A stretch of DNA of 6,176 bases from the NCBI GenBank assembly GCA_017626625.1, contig JAGAIK010000218.1, positions 1-6,176 on the forward strand, written 5' to 3'. The first letter of the stretch is position 1. Every line of letters begins with the position of its first letter. The position numbers were made by a program, and so were the translations under genes. Positions 1 to 6,176 of the stretch are shown here, piece after piece. This stretch comes from Roseburia sp. GTDB taxonomy: Bacteria > Bacillota > Clostridia > Lachnospirales > Lachnospiraceae. The notes beneath the pieces were generated by a model. It was not told the DNA's origin. It was given only the letters and a program-made list of their open reading frames with translations, and made no database searches.

Positions 1-885
1 GGTGGCGCAGTAATAGGTATACGTCTCCACATAATCATTTTTTTCCGGCGTTTCCGGCCTTTCTAATACGATAAAGCTCTCCTTTGCCGTCTGACATTCC
101 TTCTCGGAAATTTTACCGTCTTTTAACATATTATCTAAAATACGGTTTCTCCTGGCATACGTATTGTCTTTGTTCGTAATGGGGTCATAGTTGGTGGGAT
201 TATTGGGTATGGCGCATAAAAACGCGATTTCCGATAAATCCAGTTCCGTCACATCCCGGTTAAAATATCCCCTGCTGGAGGACTGAATCCCATAGTAACC
301 GTTTCCGAAATAAATATTATTCAGGTAAAACTCCAGTATCTGCTCCTTGGTGTATTTTTCCTCTAACCCAAGGGCAATAAACATTTCCTCCACCTTCCGC
401 TGCCAGGTCTTTTCCTGGGAAAGGAAAGTGTTTCGCGCCAACTGCATGGTGATGGTGCTTCCGCCCTGGGTGGGTCTGCCCTCGTCTATAAAGGCTTTCA
501 CCGCCCGCAGAATCGCCCGGTAGTCGATGCCATTGTGTTTGAAAAATTTTTTATCCTCTATACTGACGATTGCCGATATCACTTCCACCGGCATCTCATC
601 TAAGGAAATATAATAGGAATCTTTTTCTCCTTTTAACGTAGAAATCATCGTGCCGTCCGCCGCATAAACGATGCTGGTCTGGCTTGCCTTAAAGGTTTCC
701 GGGGTAGAGCTGCGTACCAACTGCTCCGCCTCCCTTTGAAGCCCCTTAATTTCCTCTGCGTATCCTCCAAGAAAATACCACCCTATTCCGGCTGCCACGA
801 AAAGAAACAGCACGAGCTGTACCTTCGCAAAAATCCAGAAGGGACGGTATTTCTTTTTCTTCTTTTTTGCCAAATCTGTCGCCAC
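1..885 (-). CDS. Class A penicillin-binding protein (GT51 peptidoglycan glycosyltransferase), 3' end outside window
   Basis: Polymerises lipid II into glycan strands at the outer face of the membrane; class A PBPs usually also carry a C-terminal transpeptidase domain, which here would lie beyond the left edge. The 295 visible codons encode a basic cytoplasmic tail (six lysines, residues 7-12), one signal-anchor helix (about 16-39) and a GT51 domain. Its motifs are present in order: EDKKFFKHNGID (110-121, catalytic Glu110), GGSTITMQLARN (141-152), RKVEE (163-167, second Glu167) and ILEFYLNNIYFGNGYYGI (183-200). The frame is open to position 1, so it is truncated only by the window. The GTG start at 885 lies one base after the stop of the ATPase frame, implying translational coupling. 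A TTG at 873 is a serious alternative: AAGGTGG lies 8 bases before it, whereas the GTG has no clear Shine-Dalgarno sequence. Family assignment is secure; start and exact subfamily are not. Confidence 0.95.
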   Translation of the reverse strand, partial: MATDLAKKKKKKYRPFWIFAKVQLVLFLFVAAGIGWYFLGGYAEEIKGLQREAEQLVRSSTPETFKASQTSIVYAADGTMISTLKGEKDSYYISLDEMPVEVISAIVSIEDKKFFKHNGIDYRAILRAVKAFIDEGRPTQGGSTITMQLARNTFLSQEKTWQRKVEEMFIALGLEEKYTKEQILEFYLNNIYFGNGYYGIQSSSRGYFNRDVTELDLSEIAFLCAIPNNPTNYDPITNKDNTYARRNRILDNMLKDGKISEKECQTAKESFIVLERPETPEKNDYVETYTYYCAT

Positions 886-886
886 C

Positions 887-2464
887 TTATTCTAACACAA
901 CTTTATGATAAGAAATTCCAAGCTTCTCCAATAACTCCATCTCCCTGTGCTGGCAGGTAAAAATAAAAATCTGCTCCTCCCGCTCCGAGAGCGCCCGCAA
1001 TGCCTGCTCTAACCGCCTGTCGTCATACATGGAAAAAGTCTCATCCAAAAATACAGGGAGCCGCTCTTCCCTTGTGACAATTTCCCCCACCGCAAGGCGC
1101 AATGCCAGATAAATTTGTTCTCAGGTACCTCTGCTCAATGTTTCCGGCGGAAAATCCATACCGTCAAAATGAAGCTGCAGCCTGCCCTCCGACGTTACCG
1201 TGACACGGTCATATCTGCCTCCCGTCATCCGGGAAACCCACCCTGACACCGCACCGTTTAATTCGTCCTGTATCTCCTCATAAAACTCATTTGCCAGCCG
1301 GGCAATCTGGGAAGAAGCCAGCTCCACAGCCTTTAACCGGATGTCTAACTCCCGTTCCTCCTCCCCCGGCTGCTGCGCAGCCTCTATCTTTTCCATAATA
1401 TTATACCTTCTGGTTTCCTTTTCCGCCAGCGAATCCCGCAGATTCTTAAGCATCCGCTCCGACTGTACCAGCGCTGCATTACTGTACTGGTGCGGGGAAG
1501 GTTTTTCCTCCTGCTGCTCCTGCTTTTTTTCGCTCTCCCGTTTCCACTTAAGGGCTCCCACTGCGCCCGCCACTGCAAAAAGCAGTTCACTGACTGCCAT
1601 AAGGAGCGCCGGGTAATGAAAATATCCATACACCAATCCGTTTAAAATAATCGCAAGGACACTGACGGCAAATACAGCGGCAGCTATCCTCTGCGTCCCG
1701 TTTTCTTTTTCCTGCTCTTTCTCTTTTTCTTTATATTTCCGTTCAATTTCGTCTATTTCTTCCGCTCTCATTTTCTTTAAGCTATTAATTTCCCGCTCTG
1801 CATCCGCAATACTGCCCTGCAGCCCCCGGCAATCCCGCTCTAACAGTTCTTTTTCTATCATGAGGCTGTGAAGTTCTTGATTTTTCTCGTTCTTTATTCT
1901 TTTTAAATCCTGATTTAATTCTTTTTTCTTCGTATGTAAAAGCTTTTGCGCCCGTGCCACACGGACACTGGCATCTCCGCTCTCCGCCGCATCGGAAAGA
2001 TACTCCGCTAAAATATCCGCCAGTTCCTTTCCGGTAGCCGCACCCGACTGGGGCACGTCATAAGTATTCTCAAATGCCTCTTTGGTGACTCCCCCGAGCA
2101 GCATCTGCAAATCGCCATAGGCAACAGAAAGTTCTTCCCCGTCCGCCTCATTTTTCAAAATTTCTTTTTTCTCTTTCTGATAAAAATTCCGTTCCAGATA
2201 AAAGGGACGTCCCTCCACAAAAAAGCGCAGCGCCCCGCTATAGTAGCCCGGTGCGTGCCACGGCTCATACCTGCTGTATTTTTCTCCCGCCGCAGCTCTC
2301 CCACGCCCTTTCTCCATACCGAAAAGCATGGCGCCAAGGAAATCATGCAGGGTGGATTTGCCTGCCTCATTCTCGCCGTAGACCACATTCAGCCCCGGCG
2401 CAAACCGATAACTTTTTTTTTGCAGTTTTCCGAAGTTAAAAATTCTTGCTTCCTCGATTCTCAT
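887..2464 (-). pseudogene. Rad50/SbcC/YhaN-like AAA ATPase, interrupted by one in-frame TGA
   Basis: Would be the ATPase partner of the adjacent Mre11-like nuclease in DNA-end processing. Visible parts: Walker A GENEAGKST (30-38), Q-loop Gln139 in YDVPQSG, coiled coil (about 168-255), two hydrophobic helices (about 260-282 and 286-305), a second coiled coil (about 308-390) and ABC signature LSRGT (443-447). Codon 448 is TGA. The same frame then continues EQIYLALRLAVGE, with Walker B LPVFLDE (469-475), D-loop region SMYDD (478-482) and H-loop His506, to a TAA at 887-889, giving 525 codons in total. Read literally, the ORF is 1121-2464 (447 residues) and lacks Walker B, so it should not hydrolyse ATP. 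The start ATG has AGGGG five to six bases upstream. At about 525 residues it is much shorter than the roughly 1000 of SbcC, and no zinc-hook CxxC is present. Family certain; whether it is truly a pseudogene, an error or recoded is open. Confidence 0.85.
1121..1123 (-). other. In-frame TGA between ABC signature and Walker B of the ATPase
   Basis: On the minus strand the codons read GGT ACC TGA GAA CAA ATT TAT CTG, where the family expects LSRGT, one residue, then EQ(I/L)YLALRLA. Exactly one codon is replaced and the frame does not shift, so this is a nonsense substitution rather than an indel. From memory of relatives, Arg is common at this position (LSRGTREQ), and CGA to TGA is a single C-to-T transition. 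The 77 downstream codons show no further damage. The nuclease gene upstream uses TGA as its real stop and all genes here use TGG for Trp, so a reassigned genetic code is unlikely. Confidence 0.9.
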
Positions 2465-2469
2465 ACGTT

Positions 2470-2474
2470 CCCCT
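2470..2474 (-). promoter_or_regulatory. Ribosome binding site of the ATPase gene
   Basis: AGGGG on the minus strand ends five bases before the ATG at 2464. It lies in the 34-base gap after the nuclease stop, supporting independent initiation at this ATG within one transcript. Confidence 0.6.
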
Positions 2475-2498
2475 GCCTTCCCGAATATTGTTAAATCC

Positions 2499-3554
2499 TC
2501 ATTCTATTTTATTTCCAAGCAGCGCATTCACCCCATATTCCAATGCTTTTTTGTTTATTTCTTCCGCTGGCATATTCTGCAACACCCGAATATATTCCCC
2601 CAGTATTGAGCCCGCATGTTCCTCTTTCAGCTTTTCATAGTCATAATCCGGCTCTAACTGCTGTACCACATCCACCACCCGCTCTAACTGTTCCAGGCGG
2701 CTCACATCATATGTGATGTCCGGATTTTTCTTTCCTTTTAAAAACAGCCGGAAATACTGGTACGCAGGACGCTCTGCTAAAAGCTTCTCTGCCCACCCAT
2801 AGATTTCCCGCTCTGCGGTCTGTCCCGTGACAAAATAGTCCTCATGGCAATATTCACAGTTTCTTATGGGATAAAAATGCACCCTGCTGCGCCCTTTTTC
2901 TATCTCTCCTAACCAGTAGCCATGAGGTCCCACATCATTACAGTCCGTGGGCTCTAAGCTCCCCGCCATCACCGCCCGCTCCGGCACCAGTTGACCGCCT
3001 CTGTGGATATGCCCCGCCGCCACATAATCAAATCCGTTTTCCAGAATCCGTTCTGCCGAAAAGGGGATATGGGAAGAATCCCCGCCGTGCGCCAGCAGTA
3101 TATTGATGCGCCCGCTGTCTGTGGGATGCACATTATCATAGAAAGGTTCCCGGATTTCCCGGTGCCAGTAGCTCAACCCGTATACGCTGACATTCTCTTT
3201 CTCAAAATCAAAACGCCCGATTTCCTCCTGGCGGAAGAAAAATACATTTTCCTGCCATTCATTGGTGAGATAGTAAGATTTCTGCCGGAGATAGTCATGA
3301 TTGCCTGCCATCAGAATAATTTTTGTTTCCGGGATTTGTCCGAAAAGATAATTGACTTCCCGCAGTTCCTTCTTGAGCGGCTGGGCGTGGAACAAATCGC
3401 CGGATATCAACAGAAAATCCACCTTCTGCTGTCCCGCCGTCTCAATCACTTTGGCAAAGGATTCCCAGATATCCTGTTCCCGCTTTGCGCTCCAGCTTTT
3501 TCCTGCATCGGGCTTCACCCCTAAATGCACGTCTGCAATATGTAGTAATCTCAT
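2499..3554 (-). CDS. Mre11/SbcD/YhaO-like metallophosphoesterase, DNA repair exonuclease
   Basis: A calcineurin-like phosphoesterase of the kind that acts as a Mn-dependent DNA nuclease with a Rad50/SbcC-type ATPase. The metal-binding motifs are all present: DVHLG (8-12), GDLFH (52-56), GNHD (84-87), HGG (156-158) and GHIH (181-184). About 150 C-terminal residues beyond the catalytic core should form the capping and partner-binding region. With the start used here it has 351 residues, close to SbcD-type proteins. An ATG four codons upstream (3566) would add MESG, but GGAG at 3561-3564 lies six bases before the ATG at 3554, and MRLLHIADVH is a typical family N-terminus, so 3554 is preferred. 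It is the first gene of the lower operon; the ATPase gene follows after 34 bases. The ends are intact, and the stop is TGA. The nuclease family call is secure; which of the SbcD or YhaO branches it belongs to is not settled. Confidence 0.95.
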   Translation of the reverse strand: MRLLHIADVHLGVKPDAGKSWSAKREQDIWESFAKVIETAGQQKVDFLLISGDLFHAQPLKKELREVNYLFGQIPETKIILMAGNHDYLRQKSYYLTNEWQENVFFFRQEEIGRFDFEKENVSVYGLSYWHREIREPFYDNVHPTDSGRINILLAHGGDSSHIPFSAERILENGFDYVAAGHIHRGGQLVPERAVMAGSLEPTDCNDVGPHGYWLGEIEKGRSRVHFYPIRNCEYCHEDYFVTGQTAEREIYGWAEKLLAERPAYQYFRLFLKGKKNPDITYDVSRLEQLERVVDVVQQLEPDYDYEKLKEEHAGSILGEYIRVLQNMPAEEINKKALEYGVNALLGNKIE

Positions 3555-3560
3555 TCCACT

Positions 3561-3564
3561 CTCC
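3561..3564 (-). promoter_or_regulatory. Ribosome binding site that fixes the nuclease start
   Basis: GGAG on the minus strand, six bases before the ATG at 3554. It overlaps the alternative upstream ATG (3564-3566), which itself has only a weak upstream match. This favours the shorter 351-residue protein. Confidence 0.6.
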
Positions 3565-3569
3565 ATTCC

Positions 3570-3614
3570 GGAGCGTTCACGGCGGGTGTGCCATCCATAC
3601 TATTGCAACGCTCC
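3570..3614. repeat. 8-bp perfect inverted repeat in the nuclease promoter/leader
   Basis: GGAGCGTT at 3570-3577 and its exact reverse complement AACGCTCC at 3607-3614 are separated by 29 bases. One arm abuts the candidate -35 element and the other ends about 16 bases before the nuclease start codon. It could be a split operator, or a leader hairpin in read-through transcripts. No known operator was recognised, so the function is unassigned. Confidence 0.45.
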
Positions 3615-3620
3615 TGTCAA
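3594..3620 (-). promoter_or_regulatory. Candidate sigma-A promoter of the nuclease-ATPase-PBP operon
   Basis: The minus strand has a perfect TTGACA at 3615-3620. The best -10 at an acceptable distance is TATGGA (3594-3599) with a 15-base spacer, a poor match and a short spacer, so the call rests mainly on the -35 and on its place right after a terminator. Transcription would start near 3587, leaving a leader of about 30 bases. Confidence 0.3.
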
Positions 3621-3665
3621 AAATACCGCCTGTCTCTTTATCCCATAATACCCAGAGACAGACGG
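3619..3665 (-). terminator. Rho-independent terminator of the glycosyltransferase operon
   Basis: On the minus strand, CCGTCTGTCTCT (3654-3665) pairs with AGAGACAGGCGG (3626-3637) as a 12-bp stem with one U-G wobble and a 16-base loop, followed by TATTTTT. The stem begins 9 bases after the glycosyltransferase stop codon. Flanking AAATAA before the stem can extend pairing into the U-tract. It separates the two operons. Confidence 0.85.
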
Positions 3666-3674
3666 CGTTATTTC

Positions 3675-5909
3675 TTATACTTCCAGCCGGTTTTTACACA
3701 TAATATAAAGCTTATCTAACTCCAATCCAATCTGATAGCTTCCTTTCGGAAGCTCCACTTTAGAAAAGATGGTCTGATACCCCGCCAGGGAGACTTTCTT
3801 TCTGTCGGCATATGCGGTCTGTAAATCCGGACGGTGGCTCCTTTTCGTCTTTACAGCGTATATTTCCCCGTTATCCTCACGCTTTAACAGGATTCTCACC
3901 CTGTTGCGGTTATTGCTTTCCTTTTTGCTGTTGAACATCCAGCCGTTAATCTGAACCAGTTCTTCCTTTTCTTCCACGAAATCCACATAATAGACCAGAA
4001 TTTCTTCTTCCTTTGTGACACAGTGATATCCCGCAACTTCTCTCTCCTGCAGCTTTTTCACCTTTTCATGCTTAGAAGCATATTTCATATCAACGGAAAA
4101 ATCTATGCTGTCAGATACCAGATTCGGATTATAGCAGGGGTCATAGCCCTTTAAAAACCGCGGGTGTTTTTCATAGAGCTTTTGCATTTCCCGGCTTCTC
4201 CGTTCTTCCTTCTCCGCCGACTCCCGGTCAAGTCCGCGGCTGACCGACTCATGATGAAGCAAAATCACATCGTTCCGCACCACATTAAAATAGCCCAGCT
4301 CCACTAACCGGAAGCACAGTGACACATCATTGTATGCCACCGGGAAATCCTCATCAAACCGTCCCGCTTCCTCGAACTTTTTCCGCTCCAGCATGAGACA
4401 TGCCCCAGTCACGGAACAGAAGTTATAATCCATTAAATTTCTGCCGTAATAGTAATTAAAGGTATCATTCAGTCCGTATAAGCCGTGTGCCGGTCCGATG
4501 GACAGGTTCACTACTCCGGCATGTTGGATTTGAATGCCGCCCGGATAATACAGTTTACAGCTTACCGCTCCGGTATAGGAAACCTGCGCCTGCCCCAGGA
4601 GAACAGAGAGCCACTGCTCCACCCCGGCAGTGTAGTGAGGGCACTTTTTAACCTCCTCACTTACCTCAATATCATCATTCAGGAACAGCAGATACTCTCC
4701 CTTTGCCTCCTCTGCTCCCAGATTGCACATCCTTGAAAAGTTAAACTCCATCGGGCGGTATAAATACCGAACCTGCAGTTCCCCACTCTGCTGATAATTC
4801 TGAATAAGGCTCTCAATCTGTTTTCGGTTCTCTTCCTTACTTCCGTTATCCACCAGAATAACCTCATAATTTTTATAAGCCGTATGCTTTACAATGCCGT
4901 CAAGACACATGGCAACCATCTTCGGATTATCCTTAGAAGGAATAATGATGGAAACCAGCGGATTTCCCTGCGGGAAATAAGTAACCCGGTACTGTGCAAT
5001 CGCCGGCAGAAACGTGACCTCGCCTTTCAGTCCGCGCCTCTCAAGCGCTTCTTTTTTTGCTTTCTCTGCCGCTTCAAGAGCGTAAGGTTTTGCTGCAATG
5101 GCATTTGCCGTTGATTCCTTGCGCATCCGCCAGTGATACAGGATTTTCGGCACATGACCGATGCGTGTCGTTTTTTCCATGACCCGCAGCACCAGGTCAT
5201 AATCCTGGGACCCCTCAAAGCCTACCCGAAGCCCGGAAAGCTCCTCAAGAAGCGTTCTCCGGTATACGGAGAGATGACAGGTATACATAAAGGACATAAA
5301 GGTTTCCGGGGACCAGTCCGGCTTAAAGAACGGGTTGCTGCGCTCTTTTCCATTTTCACTGATATGGTCCTCATCCGAATAAATAAAGTCCAAATCAGGC
5401 TCCTCATTTAATTTTTTTGCCATTTCATAGAGGGCATTGGGGGCATACAAATCATCGCAGTCACACAAAGCCACAAATTCACCCTTCGCAGCATGAATGC
5501 CGTCATTGGTGGTGCGTGAAATATGTCCGTTTTTCTCCCGGTATATCACAGTAATTTTAGGGTTTCCTTCATATTCTCCCAGCACCTTGCGGACCGATTT
5601 CTGTGTGGAAGCATCGTCTACCAGAATAATTTCAAAATTCTTATAGGTCTGACCCAACACAGAATCCACACATTCCCGCAGCATGTTGTCGGCAACATTA
5701 TATACCGGAATTACCACCGAAAACAGCGGGTTGTACTCTAACTCCGTCACCCGCATAATATCGCACTCATTCGCCTCTATCCATTTGTTATATGAATTTT
5801 TCCGGAATATATTTTTCATATCCAGTTTTAATTTTACCTTGTATAGCAGCGCTTCTGTGCCTTCGGCTCTCCATATATAATATGCCTTTTGTAACCGATT
5901 CATTAACAT
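3675..5909 (-). CDS. Tandem-domain family 2 glycosyltransferase (surface polysaccharide type)
   Basis: A 744-residue protein expected to add two sugars, or one repeated linkage, to a cell-surface glycan from nucleotide-sugar donors at the cytoplasmic face. After a basic amphipathic N-terminus (about 1-40) come two GT-A fold domains. The first (about 60-262) starts PLFSVVIPVYN, has VDDAS (97-101), the metal-binding CDCDD (149-153) and the acceptor-side GSQDYDLVLR (233-242). The second (about 316-560) starts NPLVSIIIPSKDN, has VDNGS (353-357), LNDD (410-413), QHAGV (462-466), YNDVSLCFRL (526-535) and HHESVSRG (552-559). Residues from about 640 form a beta-rich C-terminal domain without recognised motifs. 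Start choice is firm: AGGGAGGA ends 8 bases before the ATG at 5909, while the in-frame ATG at 5903 is too far. Substrate sugars and linkage cannot be read from sequence. It lies 41 bases after the preceding reading frame and is probably co-transcribed with it. Confidence 0.93.
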   Translation of the reverse strand: MLMNRLQKAYYIWRAEGTEALLYKVKLKLDMKNIFRKNSYNKWIEANECDIMRVTELEYNPLFSVVIPVYNVADNMLRECVDSVLGQTYKNFEIILVDDASTQKSVRKVLGEYEGNPKITVIYREKNGHISRTTNDGIHAAKGEFVALCDCDDLYAPNALYEMAKKLNEEPDLDFIYSDEDHISENGKERSNPFFKPDWSPETFMSFMYTCHLSVYRRTLLEELSGLRVGFEGSQDYDLVLRVMEKTTRIGHVPKILYHWRMRKESTANAIAAKPYALEAAEKAKKEALERRGLKGEVTFLPAIAQYRVTYFPQGNPLVSIIIPSKDNPKMVAMCLDGIVKHTAYKNYEVILVDNGSKEENRKQIESLIQNYQQSGELQVRYLYRPMEFNFSRMCNLGAEEAKGEYLLFLNDDIEVSEEVKKCPHYTAGVEQWLSVLLGQAQVSYTGAVSCKLYYPGGIQIQHAGVVNLSIGPAHGLYGLNDTFNYYYGRNLMDYNFCSVTGACLMLERKKFEEAGRFDEDFPVAYNDVSLCFRLVELGYFNVVRNDVILLHHESVSRGLDRESAEKEERRSREMQKLYEKHPRFLKGYDPCYNPNLVSDSIDFSVDMKYASKHEKVKKLQEREVAGYHCVTKEEEILVYYVDFVEEKEELVQINGWMFNSKKESNNRNRVRILLKREDNGEIYAVKTKRSHRPDLQTAYADRKKVSLAGYQTIFSKVELPKGSYQIGLELDKLYIMCKNRLEV

Positions 5910-5917
5910 CTGCTGTT

Positions 5918-5925
5918 TCCTCCCT
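5918..5925 (-). promoter_or_regulatory. Strong ribosome binding site of the glycosyltransferase gene
   Basis: AGGGAGGA on the minus strand, 8 bases before the ATG at 5909. The spacing selects this ATG over the one two codons later. Confidence 0.75.
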
Positions 5926-5950
5926 ATGTGCCGTTTCGCTATCCTTCTGA

Positions 5951-6176
5951 TTATTTTTTAAATTTACGGACCAGTTTCTTGACTCCTTCCGGCGTCCTTT
6001 CCCTGCATTTCGCCCAGAACACATCTCTTCTGTCTACTTTTATATGGCATTTGATCAGGTCACGCCTGTAGCCCCCAAGGTGGCTGTTCAGATAATGAAT
6101 ATCATCTGCCACAGATAAAAACCAGTTTTCCCCGTTCTGAATATCCTTACCCAGGTTAATGGTCTTTTTCCCATAA
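5951..6176 (-). CDS. C-terminal end of an unrecognised protein, probably surface-polysaccharide related
   Basis: An open frame enters from the right edge and ends at TAA (5951-5953), giving 74 complete codons beginning YGKKTINLG; the start lies outside the window. The residues include DDIHYLNSHLGGYRRDL and RRDVFWAKCRERTPEG, and finish in a strongly basic amphipathic tail, VKKLVRKFKK. I do not recognise a family. The basic tail resembles the membrane-associating ends common in peripheral glycosyltransferases, and the position 41 bases upstream of a GT2 gene on the same strand, with no terminator between, suggests a role in the same glycan pathway; that is inference only. That it is coding is supported by a frame open to the edge, plausible composition and spacing to the next gene. 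An overlapping frame at 5788-6024 looks like a shadow of this gene and the next. Confidence 0.7.
   Translation of the reverse strand, partial: YGKKTINLGKDIQNGENWFLSVADDIHYLNSHLGGYRRDLIKCHIKVDRRDVFWAKCRERTPEGVKKLVRKFKK

Noticed and set aside
736..960. 74-codon plus-strand frame across the PBP start and ATPase end
   Set aside because: It is antisense to the PBP signal anchor and the ATPase C-terminus, both supported by motifs, and shows no domain of its own.
887..1102. A separate small gene of 71 codons
   Set aside because: It is the same frame as the ATPase and contains its Walker B and H-loop; its supposed TTG start encodes a Leu inside the conserved YLALRLA stretch and has no ribosome binding site.
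1080..1123. TGA read as selenocysteine
   Set aside because: No convincing bacterial SECIS hairpin follows the TGA (only a 3-bp GGC/GCC pairing), and no Cys is expected at this position in the family.
1121..1123. TGA read as Trp or Gly under an alternative genetic code
   Set aside because: TGG is used for Trp throughout, and the neighbouring nuclease gene ends naturally at a TGA (2499-2501).
2991..3524. 177-codon open frame on the plus strand opposite the nuclease gene
   Set aside because: It lies wholly antisense to a well-supported Mre11-like gene with intact motifs, has no recognisable domain, and is best explained as a shadow frame.
3566..3675. A small RNA or riboswitch between the two operons
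   Set aside because: The hairpin at 3626-3665 with its U-tract is explained as the terminator of the glycosyltransferase gene, and the remaining roughly 60 bases are too short for a known riboswitch aptamer plus expression platform.
5788..6024. 78-codon minus-strand frame bridging the glycosyltransferase start and the partial upstream gene
   Set aside because: It overlaps the starts and ends of two better frames; the strong ribosome binding site at 5918-5925 serves the ATG at 5909 instead. Composition looks random.

Overview
The window reads as ordinary chromosome of a low-to-mid GC Firmicute, most likely a Clostridia/Lachnospiraceae-type gut anaerobe. This is inferred from Shine-Dalgarno-rich starts, the style of the proteins, and the pairing of an Mre11-like nuclease with a short membrane-type Rad50-like ATPase. 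No species can be named from the sequence alone. Every supported gene is on the minus strand, so transcription runs from high to low coordinates. No RNA gene, CRISPR array, insertion sequence or prophage is visible, and no gene-free stretch exceeds about 120 bases.

Right part (about 3619-6176): the end of a surface-polysaccharide-type operon. The C-terminal 74 residues of an unrecognised, basic-tailed protein enter from the right edge. After 41 bases comes a 744-residue protein with two tandem family-2 glycosyltransferase (GT2) domains and a C-terminal beta-rich domain. A clear Rho-independent terminator starts 9 bases after its stop codon and closes the unit.

Left part (1-3620): a second, compact operon. 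It begins with a candidate promoter whose -35 element lies in the U-tract of the preceding terminator, followed by an 8-bp inverted repeat. First is an Mre11/SbcD-like metallophosphoesterase. Next, after 34 bases, is a Rad50/SbcC/YhaN-like ATPase. Last, after a single base, is a class A penicillin-binding protein (PBP) that runs off the left edge within or just after its glycosyltransferase (GT51) domain. The nuclease and ATPase would normally form a DNA-end-processing complex. The ATPase carries a predicted two-helix membrane hairpin in the middle of its coiled coil, where SbcC/Rad50 proteins have a zinc hook.

The most notable observation is one in-frame TGA (1121-1123) in the ATPase gene, directly after the ABC signature LSRGT. 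The same frame continues uninterrupted for 77 more codons that hold the Walker B, D-loop and H-loop motifs. It is a broken gene, a sequencing or assembly error, or, less likely, a recoded stop. As written, the 447-residue product cannot be a working ATPase.
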